A DNA stretch of 64,000 bases from a bacterium. GTDB taxonomy: Bacteria; Spirochaetota; Leptospiria; Leptospirales; Leptonemataceae. Positions within the stretch are counted from its first letter, which is position 1. The number at the start of each line of letters is the position of its first letter. The DNA is taken from assembly GCA_024742665.1 (NCBI GenBank), contig JANSYA010000002.1, forward strand, positions 682,001 through 746,000, written 5' to 3'. The notes beneath the pieces are model-generated. The model was not told the origin of the DNA, ran no database searches, and saw only the letters and a list, made by a program, of their open reading frames with translations. Below are positions 34,819 to 42,746 of the stretch, one piece after another. The position numbers were made by a program, and so were the translations under genes.

Positions 34819-35526
34819 ATGAACTTAGAAGACGTAATCGGGTCGGTCGTGATGAGCGCCGGCACTGCGGGCGAGGAAACCGACTCGCACCGCTACTGTC
34901 TGGGACAGCTGGTTTCTATCGCCGAGTGCCCGGAGTATGCGTTGCTGGTCAACACGACCTTCGGCGGCGACGGGCGGGATACGGTGGGCACGCCGGATCT
35001 GCGAACGCGAACTCCGGTCGGCGTGGGGGAAAGCCTATTCGGCACGACTTACAATCTGGGCGATTGGGGCGGAGAACAAATTCGCTCGGTTAAACTCAGC
35101 GCGGACGAAATGCCCGGCCATTCTCATCCGGCGAGCTTTAACACAAGCGACCTGAATGGAGCGATTCAAACGACGGCCCCGGTTGATCCGGTCCCGATCC
35201 GCGCGACCCTCCGCTGCTCGAACAATGCAGGCGCAACCAGCAATTCCCCGCGCAACGCCTATCCGGGCGTTCCGGGGGACCCGGGAGTCGATACCTGGGC
35301 TTCCGTTCAGGACGGCCACCTGAACGCCGACGTTCTGGTCGACGGACGGGTTTCGGCGCTGGACGTCGAAACGAATTTCGATTTTGAAGCAATCAACGTG
35401 GATGTAGCGGCGACCGGCAGCGGAGAGCCTTACCTGGTGGAAACCGCCCTACCGGTTGCGGGAGTCCGCTATTTCGTCGTCGTGAAGGGGATAGTGCCTC
35501 CGAAATCGGGGATGGAACCCAAATGA
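34819..35526 (+). CDS. Tail-collar (MdpB-like) protein 1
   Basis: A 235-residue protein of the phage-tail-collar/microcystin-dependent family. The pattern IGSVVMSAG, then FGGDGRDTVGTPDLRTRTPVGVG, is the collar signature (fibrous protein binding head). The conserved GHSHPASF and a Cys in a LRC unit follow, and the C-terminus ends near PPKSG. These genes are found as tandem sets outside prophages in several phyla; their function is poorly known, perhaps as secreted fibres. AAGAGAGC precedes the ATG at 34819. It runs into the second gene by ATGA coupling. Confidence 0.85.
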   Translation: MNLEDVIGSVVMSAGTAGEETDSHRYCLGQLVSIAECPEYALLVNTTFGGDGRDTVGTPDLRTRTPVGVGESLFGTTYNLGDWGGEQIRSVKLSADEMPGHSHPASFNTSDLNGAIQTTAPVDPVPIRATLRCSNNAGATSNSPRNAYPGVPGDPGVDTWASVQDGHLNADVLVDGRVSALDVETNFDFEAINVDVAATGSGEPYLVETALPVAGVRYFVVVKGIVPPKSGMEPK

Positions 35527-36266
35527 GCCCGAACCAGGATATCGTCGGCACCGTATTCCTATTCGGCGGGACCTTCGAGCCGCCTGGCTACCTCCCTTGC
35601 AAGGGGGCGGAGCTGGAGATAACCAAATACGGCCCCCTGTATGCGGCGCTCGGCACAACTTACGGGGGCAACGGCCGGACCACTTTCGCCCTGCCGGATT
35701 ACGCCGGCCACGCCCTCGCTGGAACGGGCAGGAACGATTCGGGATGGACACCAATAACGCTCGGCCTCAAGCGGGGCAAAGAAGATACCTGGATACGACT
35801 AAGCCCGGAAAACCTACCGGCGCACACGCACCCGGGTACACTGGCGACCCACACCCTTAATGCCGCCGTGAGCAGCACTGCCGATCTGGACGATTCTGTC
35901 GTGACCGGTTCGCTGAACTGCAGCATCGGCAGCGGCGGTCATACGGATCCGACCGGCCGCTATCCCGGCTACCCGACCGGTTCCGGCGTGGGTGTCTGGT
36001 CAGTAAATCACGATCACACGCAAATGGCGCCGGACGTGCTGGGCGGCGGCGCCGTTTCCAGCTCTGACCTGCCTCTCCGAACGACGATTAGCAGCGGCGC
36101 CACGCAGGTCCAGGTCGGACCAACCGGGAAGGGCTGGTATATCAAGCACGCCAGCCTGCCGCCTGTGCAGGCTATCAATTGTCTGATCTGTGTGAACGGC
36201 CTGTTTCCCCCCCGGGAGGGCCCGACCCCGCCGCAACCCGAGGAGGCGCCGAATGACGCTGGATGA
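35523..36266 (+). CDS. Tail-collar (MdpB-like) protein 2
   Basis: A 247-residue paralogue of the preceding gene. It carries GYLPCKGAELEI, YGGNGRTTFALPDYAGHALAG, PAHTHPG and the C-terminal NCLICVNGLFPPREG, the usual ending of tail-collar proteins. It contains an extra spaced VTGSLNCS block. The start ATG at 35523 overlaps the previous stop in ATGA, which implies translational coupling. Its 3' end overlaps the third gene by 14 bp. Confidence 0.87.
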   Translation: MSPNQDIVGTVFLFGGTFEPPGYLPCKGAELEITKYGPLYAALGTTYGGNGRTTFALPDYAGHALAGTGRNDSGWTPITLGLKRGKEDTWIRLSPENLPAHTHPGTLATHTLNAAVSSTADLDDSVVTGSLNCSIGSGGHTDPTGRYPGYPTGSGVGVWSVNHDHTQMAPDVLGGGAVSSSDLPLRTTISSGATQVQVGPTGKGWYIKHASLPPVQAINCLICVNGLFPPREGPTPPQPEEAPNDAG

Positions 36267-36966
36267 ATACGTCGGCTCCATTTGCCTGTTCGCCGGGTCC
36301 TATACGCCGGAAAATTATTTCGAGTGCGACGGACGCCTGATATCGGTAACCGACTATCCGCTGCTCTTCCATATTATCGGGCCCCAGTTCGGCGGCGACG
36401 GCACGAGGACCTTCCGGCTCCCGGACCTGCGAGGTCGGGTCGCGATCCCCAGCGGGCAGTCCACGACTGGTTGGTTTTACCCTCCGGGTGCTGTCGCGGG
36501 TTCTGAAAAATATTGGGTTTATATCCTTCCCGAAAATTTGCCGGAGCACACTCACGACGCTTCGTTTCAGAGGCAGGGCCTGGAGAAAGCGGTCCGGAGC
36601 CAGATCGTTGAGTCGAGCTTCAGGGTATCGGGCTCCCTGCGCTGCAATTCGAGCGACGGCAATCGCGGCCCGTACGCGGGATTCCCGGGAACGCCCACCC
36701 AGCATCTGTCGGCGGCCGTCTGGGCCGGCAGCGCCAACGCCCTCATGGCGGCGGACCTGGTCGAGGATGCCACCGTCAGCGGCATTCGCGTCGAAACCGG
36801 GTTCCGGCCGCAAGATATTCCGGTAGATATCGATACCCCTGACCATTTCGGAGTAAAGGAATTCGATAATCGTGCGCTCTATCTGGCCCTGCGATACCTG
36901 ATCCGCTACAACGGAATGCCGCCTCCGCGACCAAATCAAGAGACTATCGCGCAGGACGCGGAATAG
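36253..36966 (+). CDS. Tail-collar (MdpB-like) protein 3
   Basis: A 237-residue paralogue with GSICLFAGSYTPENYFECDGRLISV, FGGDGTRTFRLPDLRGRV, PEHTHDASF and VSGSLRCN. The C-terminus RYLIRYNGMPPPR corresponds to the final strand of the family. GAGGAGG lies just before the ATG at 36253, inside the previous gene. The three genes share the same length, block order and HTH-x-ASF motif. It is followed after 68 bp by the convergent ribF. Confidence 0.88.
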   Translation: MTLDEYVGSICLFAGSYTPENYFECDGRLISVTDYPLLFHIIGPQFGGDGTRTFRLPDLRGRVAIPSGQSTTGWFYPPGAVAGSEKYWVYILPENLPEHTHDASFQRQGLEKAVRSQIVESSFRVSGSLRCNSSDGNRGPYAGFPGTPTQHLSAAVWAGSANALMAADLVEDATVSGIRVETGFRPQDIPVDIDTPDHFGVKEFDNRALYLALRYLIRYNGMPPPRPNQETIAQDAE

Positions 36967-37034
36967 CGCGTTGCCCGCGGCATTGCCAGTGGACTCTCAG
37001 CTCCGCGCGGCGTTGCGCACCGCCCGCGGCGATG

Positions 37035-37973
37035 CTAGTACTTCATCTTCTTCGTCTGCGCCCGGTCGCGCGTGAGCTGTTCTTTCAACGCGTCGATGCC
37101 GTCGAATTTGCGTTCGTCTCGAATGCGGTCCCGAAAAAAGAGTCGGATGCGTTCGCCGTACAGATCACCCGAAAAATCCAGCAGATGCGCTTCCACGCTC
37201 AGCTGATTGTTACCGAAGGTGGGATTGACGCCCACGTTCACCATCGCGCGAAAGCGGGACTGGCCGACTTCGGCGACCGCCGTATAGACTCCGCCGCCGG
37301 GAACGGTCTTCGTGGGCGGCACGGCCAGATTCGCGGTCGGAAAGCCGATGGTCGCGCCCCGCTGCTGGCCGCGCACGATCAGCGCTTCGATAAAAAAGTC
37401 ATGGCCCAGCAGGCGATTCGCGCGGCTCACGGAACCCGCTTCGATCAGACCCCGAATCCGGCTCGTCGAAACGATCGCTCCGCGATAGCGCACCGCGCCG
37501 ATCTGCTCGACCTTGAATTCATACTTGCGGCTCATCTTTTTTAAGAAGCCGTAGTCGCCCTTGCGACCGCGGCCGAAGCGCTGGTCGTAGCCGATAATAA
37601 TATGCCGCGCCCGCAGCTGGCCGAGCAGGATCTCTTTCAAATAACGCAGCGCCGTCATGCGTGCGAGCTCCTTCGTAAACGGCAAAAAGACGACGGCGTC
37701 CAGATCGAATTTCTGATAGAGAGCGAGCTTTTCGTCGTACGTAAAGAGCTCCGAGCGGCCGGCGTCGCGCTTGCCGAGCACTAAGTCCGGATGGGGATGA
37801 TAGGTCACGAGCACCCGCGCCGCCTCGCCGCGGCTGCGATCGCCCCGGCTGCGCTTCTGGACCCGGTTGATCAACGCCTGGTGACCCCGGTGCATGCCGT
37901 CGAAAACGCCCAGAGTCAGCGCGCAGGAATCCCATTCGGGGCGGACGCTGTTCAGATCGTGGATGACGAGCAT
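37035..37973 (-). CDS. ribF: Bifunctional riboflavin kinase/FAD synthetase
   Basis: Phosphorylates riboflavin to FMN and adenylates FMN to FAD. The adenylyltransferase half shows TLGVFDGMHRGHQALI (HxGH), VTYHPHP and IIGYDQRFGRGRKGD. The kinase half shows IGFPTANLAVP and GVYTAVAEV. Length 312. The ATG at 37973 is preferred although the frame stays open upstream to 38093. Monocistronic here, converging with the tail-collar array. Confidence 0.94.
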   Translation of the reverse strand: MLVIHDLNSVRPEWDSCALTLGVFDGMHRGHQALINRVQKRSRGDRSRGEAARVLVTYHPHPDLVLGKRDAGRSELFTYDEKLALYQKFDLDAVVFLPFTKELARMTALRYLKEILLGQLRARHIIIGYDQRFGRGRKGDYGFLKKMSRKYEFKVEQIGAVRYRGAIVSTSRIRGLIEAGSVSRANRLLGHDFFIEALIVRGQQRGATIGFPTANLAVPPTKTVPGGGVYTAVAEVGQSRFRAMVNVGVNPTFGNNQLSVEAHLLDFSGDLYGERIRLFFRDRIRDERKFDGIDALKEQLTRDRAQTKKMKY

Positions 37974-38128
37974 TGATGACGGAATCGCTGGCCGGGGCCC
38001 GGCTGTAAATACAATCCGCTGGACCTGGTCTGGCACCGTCGAAGGCCCGGAAAGGGTGGCGATTTCCCGCCGGCAGGTCGTCGAATGTCTCACGTGATCT
38101 AAGCCGACGATCGATACTCTAAAGAGCT

Positions 38129-38719
38129 ATGCGACCGACCGAAACCCATCGAAAACGAAAGCCGCGCGGACTGCTGTTTCTGCTGCTGCTGGCCGCCGCG
38201 CCGCTCTGGGCCCAGGACCATTTGATGCGGGTCCCGGTGGAGCTCAATTTCGGCCAGGACGTGCAAAGTCCGAATTTCATGACCGCCAGAGAAATTGAAA
38301 TTCGGGGACGCAATCTGAACCTGCTGCTTTTGCCGGACCATCCCGGGCGCAATCTCCAGGATTTTCGCGCCGAGGGCATTCCGGCCTCCGGCCTGGAATT
38401 CGAACTCCGGGCGCCGGGCTCCGGGCGAGTCTATCTGTATCTGGATCTGGTGAGCTTCGAGCCGCTGGAAAACGCGGTGCCCAGGAAGGTGCGCTGGATG
38501 GAAATCTTCGTGAACGGCCATCTGTTGAAGACGGTTCACGAGGGCGGCGGAGCCTTTGTGCAGTCTCCGCTGGTCCTGCTGATTGAGCGCGAACACGCGG
38601 TCAATCGCCGCTTACAGGTGCGTTTGCGCCCGTCGCCTGGAGACGGCTTCTTCGCGATCTGGGACGCGTACGTTAGCCGCCACGCCCCGGATTTTGAAGA
38701 CCAGCCCGAGCGGGATTAG
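38129..38719 (+). CDS. Exported hypothetical protein
   Basis: A 196-residue secreted protein of no family I recognise. A signal peptide (RGLLFLLLLAAAPLWAQ) is followed by a beta-rich mature region (REIEIRGRNLNLLLLP, RVYLYLDLVSFE, RRLQVRLRP). It looks like a small beta-sandwich envelope protein. The last 4 bp overlap the convergent STAS gene. The ATG at 38129 has no clear ribosome-binding site. Confidence 0.7.
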   Translation: MRPTETHRKRKPRGLLFLLLLAAAPLWAQDHLMRVPVELNFGQDVQSPNFMTAREIEIRGRNLNLLLLPDHPGRNLQDFRAEGIPASGLEFELRAPGSGRVYLYLDLVSFEPLENAVPRKVRWMEIFVNGHLLKTVHEGGGAFVQSPLVLLIEREHAVNRRLQVRLRPSPGDGFFAIWDAYVSRHAPDFEDQPERD

Positions 38720-39051
38720 CCTGATGCGCGGTTTTTGAAATCTTCAGGGGAGAGGATTTCGAAATAGGAGGTCAGGCCGCTGACCTTGAAGACCTTCTCG
38801 ATGGCCGGCTTCAGATTGGCCACGCTGAGCTTGCCTTTCAGCCCCTGGACATAATTCAGGGCCTTGATCAGAATACCGATCCCGCTGGAGTCGATATAAG
38901 TCAGGCGATCCATGTCGATGATCACATCCAGCCCCTCGTCTTTCACGTGTTCCTCCAGGGCCGCCTTGAGGTCGAGAGAGGTGTAAATGTCGAGGCTGCC
39001 TTCCAGCCCGTAGATGATCTGATTGCCGTTCTTGTTGACGTTGATTTCCAT
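38716..39051 (-). CDS. STAS anti-sigma factor antagonist
   Basis: A 111-residue STAS protein. LTYIDSSGIGILI contains the phosphorylatable Ser at the canonical place. It is a second member of this family in the window (compare the gene at 8330), so it may share the partner-switching network governed by the GAF-SpoIIE-HATPase protein. No kinase or phosphatase gene adjoins it. The ATG at 39051 starts MEINVNKNG. The upstream 204 bp carries no gene. Confidence 0.92.
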   Translation of the reverse strand: MEINVNKNGNQIIYGLEGSLDIYTSLDLKAALEEHVKDEGLDVIIDMDRLTYIDSSGIGILIKALNYVQGLKGKLSVANLKPAIEKVFKVSGLTSYFEILSPEDFKNRASG

Positions 39052-39255
39052 ATGAATGCTTGATGAGTGCCGTTGGGCTGACTCCCGGATTCGCTCCTGC
39101 TTCCAGAAAATCAGTTGTTTGTAGAGAATTCAATGAAATTTCAACGAAAAAAATCCCGCATGGACTATGAATATCGACCCGCATTTTGACCGATAGTCCT
39201 ACAGAGCGCGCCTGGCCCCCCTGGCGGCCGCGTGCTCCCGCCTGAGGCAGTAATT

Positions 39256-40023
39256 ATGAAGCTTACGAAGTATATCTCCTGCACCCTTGTCGCCGGTTCG
39301 CTCCTGGCGATCTCGGCTTCCGAGGCCGCGCCGGAATTTAACAAAGTCAAAGAACCCACCCGCGAGCAGATCGCGACGATGGAACTACTCAACACCCAGA
39401 TCGCCACGGTCCAGACGGATTTGGGGCGCTTCTTCGAAGATTTGCGCGATCACTCCTGCGAAGACGACGCGGGCGGCGAGAAGATCTTCTGTGAATTCTA
39501 CAAGATTCAGGACAACGGCGTCAGTCTGATTCCCCTCACGGCGACGGTGGAAACATTTTACGGCCAGCGCCAGCGGTATATCCTGAACGAGGCCGCGACC
39601 GTCAGCTGGCAGGAAGGCAAACCTGTTTCGTTTCGCTTCGACATTCGTCGCGGAGCGATCGGTAAAGGCGCCGTTTTGATGAAACGCCTCTCCGGCAATA
39701 CGATCGCCGGCACGGCCACGGCCGACTCTGCGAAGGCGCCCTTGAACCTGGTCGTAAACGAACTCTTGAGTTCCGGCAAAGGTCAGTTTGTAAATTTTCG
39801 GTTCCCGACGGAAGAAGCGGAACGCGATCGCAAAGAAGAAATCGACATCGACGGGCGTAAAAAAGAAATCGACGTTGTATTCGTTCGCGATCCAAATCAA
39901 AAGATTCGAATCATGCGCACGTATCTGAAAAAGCTCAAGCTGCTCGAACATCGTCTGGACTGGATGGCCCGGGCGAAAGACGCGCGCAAAGCGGCGGACA
40001 TCGAACGCCTGCTGCGCCAGTAA
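39256..40023 (+). CDS. Exported hypothetical protein
   Basis: A 255-residue secreted protein of unknown family. The signal peptide KLTKYISCTLVAGSLLAISA ends near EAAPEF. The mature region mixes an alpha-helical Asp/Glu-rich first third with four strands (FVNFRFP, EIDVVFVRD) and a long basic helix at the C-terminus. Cys 57 and 66 lie in HSCEDDAGGEKIFCEF and may form a disulfide. The ATG at 39256 is preceded by TGAGG at good spacing. A DnaJ-like gene follows 27 bp later. Confidence 0.7.
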   Translation: MKLTKYISCTLVAGSLLAISASEAAPEFNKVKEPTREQIATMELLNTQIATVQTDLGRFFEDLRDHSCEDDAGGEKIFCEFYKIQDNGVSLIPLTATVETFYGQRQRYILNEAATVSWQEGKPVSFRFDIRRGAIGKGAVLMKRLSGNTIAGTATADSAKAPLNLVVNELLSSGKGQFVNFRFPTEEAERDRKEEIDIDGRKKEIDVVFVRDPNQKIRIMRTYLKKLKLLEHRLDWMARAKDARKAADIERLLRQ

Positions 40024-40049
40024 ATATGACCCGAACGGATTGATCCGCC

Positions 40050-40763
40050 GTGCCCTTCGCCGATTCTTCGTCGATCCAAAGCCAGGTCTTCGTAGACCAC
40101 TATCGAATCCTGGGACTCGACACGACCGTCGATACGGACCTGGTCAAGAAGGCCTTTCGCCGTCTGGCCAAACAGCATCACCCCGATTACGCGGGCGGCG
40201 ACGGCCTGCGCTTTCTGGAAATCTATACGGCGTATCGCGTGCTCGCCGATCCCGAACGGCGGCTGCTATACGATCGCCAGCATCGCGACTATCGCCTGCA
40301 GCAGGCCGCCGGCGAAACCGCACGGCGGCGGCAGGGACCGCCGAGGCGCGAAATCCCCGCCACGCGCTTTAAGTTTCCCGGCGACATTAAAAGCCTGGCG
40401 AAGCGCGGACTCCTGCGTCGGAAATTTCGCAGCCGCGATCGCCGCTTTATCTTAAATATCGACTACGATTTGGAGCTGCTGCTTTCGCCGCAGGAATTGG
40501 CCAGCCGTCTGCGAGTGGCCGTGCCGGTCATCGCCCGGGCGCTCTGCCCGGACTGTCGCGGATCGAATCCCCAGTGCTTCGCCTGCAACGGTCGCGGCTC
40601 CTACAAAAGCAGTCGGATCATTCACCTGGACCTGGACGGGGGCCTTTCAAACGGGCAGATCATCGAGCTGAATCTCAGAGGAATGCGACCGGGGCCCCTC
40701 AGTCATTTCAAGCGCCGGACTCTACGCCTGAAAATCAGCGAAGTGGTGCGGGCGGCCGGCTGA
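40050..40763 (+). CDS. DnaJ-like J-domain protein
   Basis: A 237-residue protein starting with a J domain (YRILGLDTTVDTDLVKKAFRRLAKQHHPDYAGGDG) that has the HPD triad needed to stimulate DnaK. After a linker comes CPDCRGSNPQCFACNGRGS, a partial zinc-finger block like one pair of DnaJ cysteine repeats. The Gly/Phe region and the full four-repeat zinc domain are missing, so this is a specialised co-chaperone, not DnaJ itself. The GTG at 40050 is the start and has no strong ribosome-binding site. Confidence 0.85.
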   Translation: MPFADSSSIQSQVFVDHYRILGLDTTVDTDLVKKAFRRLAKQHHPDYAGGDGLRFLEIYTAYRVLADPERRLLYDRQHRDYRLQQAAGETARRRQGPPRREIPATRFKFPGDIKSLAKRGLLRRKFRSRDRRFILNIDYDLELLLSPQELASRLRVAVPVIARALCPDCRGSNPQCFACNGRGSYKSSRIIHLDLDGGLSNGQIIELNLRGMRPGPLSHFKRRTLRLKISEVVRAAG

Positions 40764-40779
40764 TTTCCCCGATTTCCGA

Positions 40780-40924
40780 CCGGGAGGCTGTCGGAAAACC
40801 CGCAAGCGACTGCACACGCTGCAATCTGCTTTGCAGATTCCTCGCGAAACGGCTCTACGAGCCTGTGCGCAGTCGCTTGCGGTCGACCAGCCTGCCCTGC
40901 GGCTGTTTTTCAACAGCCTCCCGG
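40780..40924. mobile_element. 145-bp palindromic MITE/REP-like element
   Basis: A non-coding element between the DnaJ-like and nagZ-like genes. The outer arms CCGGGAGGCTGT (40780-40791) and ACAGCCTCCCGG (40913-40924) are perfect 12-bp inverted repeats. The inner arms CCGCAAGCGACTGC (40800-40813) and GCAGTCGCTTGCGG (40869-40882) are perfect 14-bp inverted repeats. A smaller hairpin AATCTGC-TT-GCAGATT lies between them. It contains no gene. The design is that of a non-autonomous transposable element or a long repetitive palindrome. Only this copy is visible here. Confidence 0.65.
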
Positions 40925-40970
40925 TAGTTGGTTGCCGGCTCGCCCCGGGTTTCGAAACTTCCCCGAAACC

Positions 40971-42746
40971 ATGAAACGAACGACTTTTATTGTACTGCTC
41001 CTGACCGTAATCGTCCTGTTGCCGCTTTTGGGCTGGGGCGCATATCTGGCCGCGCGTGAGATCGAACGGCGGGAATTCGAAAGCCTGCTGGAAGAGACTC
41101 CGAAGAAGATCGTGGAGGGCATGTCCCTCGAAGAGAAGGTCGGCCAGATCATTCACATCGGCATGTCGGGCAAAAAAATCGGCCCTACAGTTATCAAAGA
41201 AATTCAAAAGTACCGCGTGGGCGGCGTGATTCTCTTCGCCGCGAATTTCGGCACCGCCGCCAATCTGAAAAAGCTCAACACAGATTTGCAAAAGCTGGCC
41301 ATCGAATCCAACGGCATCCCGCTTCTGATCAGCACCGACCAGGAAGGCGGGCGCGTGCTGCGGATCGGCCCGGACGGCACGACTCAGTTTCCCGGCGCGA
41401 TGGCTCTGGGACAAACCGGCGAACCGCAGTACGCCGAAGACGTCGGCGTCGTGACCGGCTACGAACTCCGCAAGCTCGGGGTGAATATTGTACTCGCGCC
41501 GGTCCTCGACGTGAATAACAACCCCGCGAACCCCGTGATTAACGTGCGTTCTTTCGGTAGCAATCCGGAGGTCGTCACCGAAATGGGCACGGCGCTCGCA
41601 CGCGGTTTACGCCGATCGCTTTCGGTTCCGGTCATCAAACACTTTCCCGGCCACGGCGACACCGACACCGATTCCCACCTGGCGCTGCCGACCATTACCC
41701 GCGATCTGCCCGCATTAGAAGCGACGGAGCTGATTCCTTTTCGCGCGGCGATTCAGGAAGACGCGGAAGTCGTCATGACGGCGCACATTCTATTCGGTTC
41801 CCTGGATAAAGACAATCCCGCCACGCTTTCGAAGGCGATCATCGGCGGTCTGCTGCGGGACAAGCTCGGCTTTCAAGGGCTGGTCATGACCGACGCCATG
41901 GAAATGCACGCCATCTCCAAACGATATACGAACCGGGTTTCCGTGAAGAAAGCCTTCGCCGCGGGCGTCGACATCATTCTGCTAACTTCTGACGGCGAAA
42001 TCGTAACCGAAATGTACAGCTCGCTCCTGCGTGCTTTCCAGGACGGCGAGCTTTCGGTCGAACAGCTGGACGCCGCGGTCGAACGTCAAATTCGCCTGAA
42101 GTTTCGCCGCGGTCTGTTTCATCGTTTGAAATCGCCGCGTCTGGCCGCTCACGAACGCGCGCAGGAAATCGCCGGTTATTTCGAAGCCCGCGAAACTCGC
42201 GCCCGGGCGATTTATGAAAGCGTGCTGCAAAAGTACGCCGATCAAAAGACTTCGCTGAACGAATCGGTTTCTCGCGCGGGCATCGCGTCGCTGCGCAAAG
42301 AGTTCGCGGGCGTTTCCGCCGCGGAACGCGAAAACGTTTACGCCCTGATGTACAGCAAAACGGCCTATACTCGCGCCATCGAACTGGGCCTGCCGAAAGA
42401 ACGCGTGATTCGCATGCGCAAGCCGAGCGATATGTACACAATGCTCAAGAAACGCAGGGCCGGTCAGACCTGGCTGGTGGAAATTCCCGGCGACCGCCAC
42501 ATCGCCAGTTATAATCGACTGATCAAAATTCTGGAAACCTCGCCGAAAAACGCGCCGGGCAAACAGTACTCCGGCAAGACCGTGGCTTTGCACACAGGCA
42601 ATCCCTTTCTGAAAATTCGAGTGCCCAAAGACGGCGCCGTGCTCGCCGGCTTTTCGCCCACGACCGCCACCCGGCGGGCGCTGGTCTATCGCGCTCTCGT
42701 GGGACAGCCCGTGCGTCAGGCGGATTTGATTCTGCCGCCGGAGTAA
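40971..42746 (+). CDS. nagZ: Membrane-anchored GH3 beta-N-acetylhexosaminidase (NagZ-like)
   Basis: A 591-residue GH3 enzyme anchored by one N-terminal helix (TTFIVLLLTVIVLLPLLGWGAYL). The family blocks SLEEKVGQIIHIGMSG, STDQEGGRVLRI, KHFPGHGDTDTDSHLALP (substrate His and Asp pair) and GLVMTDAMEMHAI (nucleophile Asp) are complete. It probably trims N-acetylglucosamine from peptidoglycan fragments. It is larger than cytosolic NagZ (about 340 residues), with an extra C-terminal domain (400-591) of unknown role. ATG at 40971. hemW begins in the stop codon context immediately after. Confidence 0.88.
   Translation: MKRTTFIVLLLTVIVLLPLLGWGAYLAAREIERREFESLLEETPKKIVEGMSLEEKVGQIIHIGMSGKKIGPTVIKEIQKYRVGGVILFAANFGTAANLKKLNTDLQKLAIESNGIPLLISTDQEGGRVLRIGPDGTTQFPGAMALGQTGEPQYAEDVGVVTGYELRKLGVNIVLAPVLDVNNNPANPVINVRSFGSNPEVVTEMGTALARGLRRSLSVPVIKHFPGHGDTDTDSHLALPTITRDLPALEATELIPFRAAIQEDAEVVMTAHILFGSLDKDNPATLSKAIIGGLLRDKLGFQGLVMTDAMEMHAISKRYTNRVSVKKAFAAGVDIILLTSDGEIVTEMYSSLLRAFQDGELSVEQLDAAVERQIRLKFRRGLFHRLKSPRLAAHERAQEIAGYFEARETRARAIYESVLQKYADQKTSLNESVSRAGIASLRKEFAGVSAAERENVYALMYSKTAYTRAIELGLPKERVIRMRKPSDMYTMLKKRRAGQTWLVEIPGDRHIASYNRLIKILETSPKNAPGKQYSGKTVALHTGNPFLKIRVPKDGAVLAGFSPTTATRRALVYRALVGQPVRQADLILPPE

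Noticed and set aside
34750..36966. Prophage or tailocin
   Set aside because: Only tail-collar-type proteins are present. No capsid, terminase, sheath, baseplate, lysis or integrase genes occur around either array.
36967..37034. Direct repeats around gcccgcggc between the collar array and ribF
   Set aside because: The repeated units are short and GC-rich, as expected by chance in this composition, and form no clear stem.
40780..40924. CRISPR repeat or rho-independent terminator
   Set aside because: Only one copy exists and no array is seen. The hairpin is far longer than a terminator and lacks a T run.
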